NCBI GenBank assembly: GCA_946886185.1
Contig: CAMPIC010000153.1
Span: 1-6,787 of the forward strand
DNA from: an uncultured bacterium
Lineage (GTDB): Bacteria > Eisenbacteria > RBG-16-71-46 > CAIMUX01
Length of the DNA: 6,787 bases
Direction of reading: 5' to 3'
Position numbers and translations under genes: made by a program. The notes under the pieces were generated by a model, which was not told where the DNA came from, did not search any database, and was given only the letters and a program-made list of their open reading frames with translations. Positions 6,439-6,787 of the stretch are shown piece after piece; the first letter of the stretch is position 1, and every line of letters starts with the position of its first letter.

Positions 6439-6639
6439 GTACACGCGGCGGGATGGGGTCGTCGCGTTGCTGATCGATCGTCTTCGCCGTCGCTGTGGCG
6501 GGAGCAGGCCTGCAATCGCACCCAGAAACGTGAGAGCCGAGTCGGAGTTTTCCGGCCCGGCTCATGCGTCATCGTCGATTCAAGGAACCATCGGAGTGAG
6601 TGCGGTTGCGAGGCGAGTGCTGGATACTGGAACGAAGAC
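6439..6639. other. Intergenic region between convergent genes
   Basis: About 200 bases between the end of the orphan sorting-like domain (plus) and the end of the sigma-factor-like gene (minus). No coding motif was found in any frame. It contains one clear hairpin at 6534-6563, listed separately. Confidence 0.5.
6534..6563. terminator. Hairpin between convergent genes, possible terminator
   Basis: GAGCCG at 6534-6539 is the exact complement of CGGCTC at 6558-6563. Inside a 2x2 internal loop, TCGG at 6542-6545 pairs with CCGG at 6552-6555 (one G-U), leaving a loop AGTTTT. The position between converging genes fits a shared terminator, but no T run follows on either strand. Confidence 0.3.
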
Positions 6640-6787
6640 TCACGGTGAATCGTCGGGCGTGCCCATGGCTTCGTCGAACAGGACGGAGAGAAACGCCCGC
6701 GCCTTGCGCCAGTCGCGTTTCACCGTGCGCGGATCGATCGCGATGTAGACGGCGATCGGCATGGGCATGCGCCCGCCGTTCCGGCGA
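6640..6787 (-). CDS. ECF-type RNA polymerase sigma factor, C-terminal end (cut by window edge)
   Basis: The last 48 codons plus stop (TGA at 6642-6640) of a minus-strand gene entering from the right edge. The translation contains IAVYIAIDPRTVKRDWRKAR followed by AFLSVLFDEA. This fits the region 4.2 helix-turn-helix of ECF sigma factors, in which 'EIA..L.I...TVKRDW..AR.WL' recognises the -35 element; the group with KRDW is common in Planctomycetes, Acidobacteria and related phyla. A short acidic tail, MGTPDDSP, ends the protein. The usual Glu before IA is Pro here. The frame is open to the edge. Only about a quarter of the expected protein is visible, so another helix-turn-helix protein remains possible. 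Confidence 0.6.
   Translation of the reverse strand, partial: RRNGGRMPMPIAVYIAIDPRTVKRDWRKARAFLSVLFDEAMGTPDDSP

Noticed and set aside
4309..6781. 13-base direct repeat GCGCCCGCCGTTC near 4309 and near 6769
   Set aside because: One exact 13-mer repeat is close to chance expectation in a GC-rich window of this size, and the second copy lies inside coding sequence.

Overview
The window looks like a chromosomal segment of a GC-rich bacterium from the FCB side of the tree or a related candidate phylum (Eisenbacteria, Krumholzibacteriota or Latescibacterota type). The reason is a secreted protease ending in a 'PNPF...GR.V..L...G.Y.VR' C-terminal domain (FlgD-Ig-like / type A sorting-like), and a second, unrelated-in-detail copy of that domain type elsewhere in the window. 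This placement is inference from protein style; no rRNA or marker gene is present.

Layout from left to right. (1) 1-501, minus strand: the N-terminal 167 residues of a propionyl-CoA carboxylase beta subunit (PccB-type carboxyltransferase), cut by the window edge. (2) 502-828: non-coding, with a near-perfect 21-nt dyad upstream of pccB and two hairpins behind the protease gene. (3) 829-3945, minus: a 1038-residue secreted M6-family zinc metalloprotease with signal peptide, propeptide-like N-domain, HEFGH active site, beta-rich middle domains and C-terminal sorting-like domain. (4) 3946-4372: non-coding upstream region of the protease. (5) 4373-5008, minus: a 211-residue nucleotidyltransferase-like protein whose active-site motif has two apparent substitutions. 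(6) 5009-5303: divergent intergenic region with a -10-like box almost touching the minus-strand gene and a long hairpin just before the ribosome binding site of the plus-strand gene. (7) 5304-5903, plus: a 199-residue putative lipoprotein with a DUF3558-like pattern. (8) 5904-6438, plus: the decayed 3' end of a secreted protein, with a probable frameshift near 5995 and an intact C-terminal sorting-like domain. (9) 6439-6639: non-coding, with a hairpin between convergent genes. (10) 6640-6787, minus: the C-terminus of a probable ECF sigma factor.

The genes do not form one evident pathway. The three complete genes have their own upstream gaps and look like independent transcription units. I do not see a defence island, mobile element, CRISPR array, tRNA or rRNA. 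The most noteworthy points are the orphaned sorting domain with its frameshifted upstream remnant, the nucleotidyltransferase-like protein with a His in place of the first catalytic Asp, and the two structured non-coding elements (dyad at 647-667, leader hairpin at 5226-5284). I found no convincing new biological system here.
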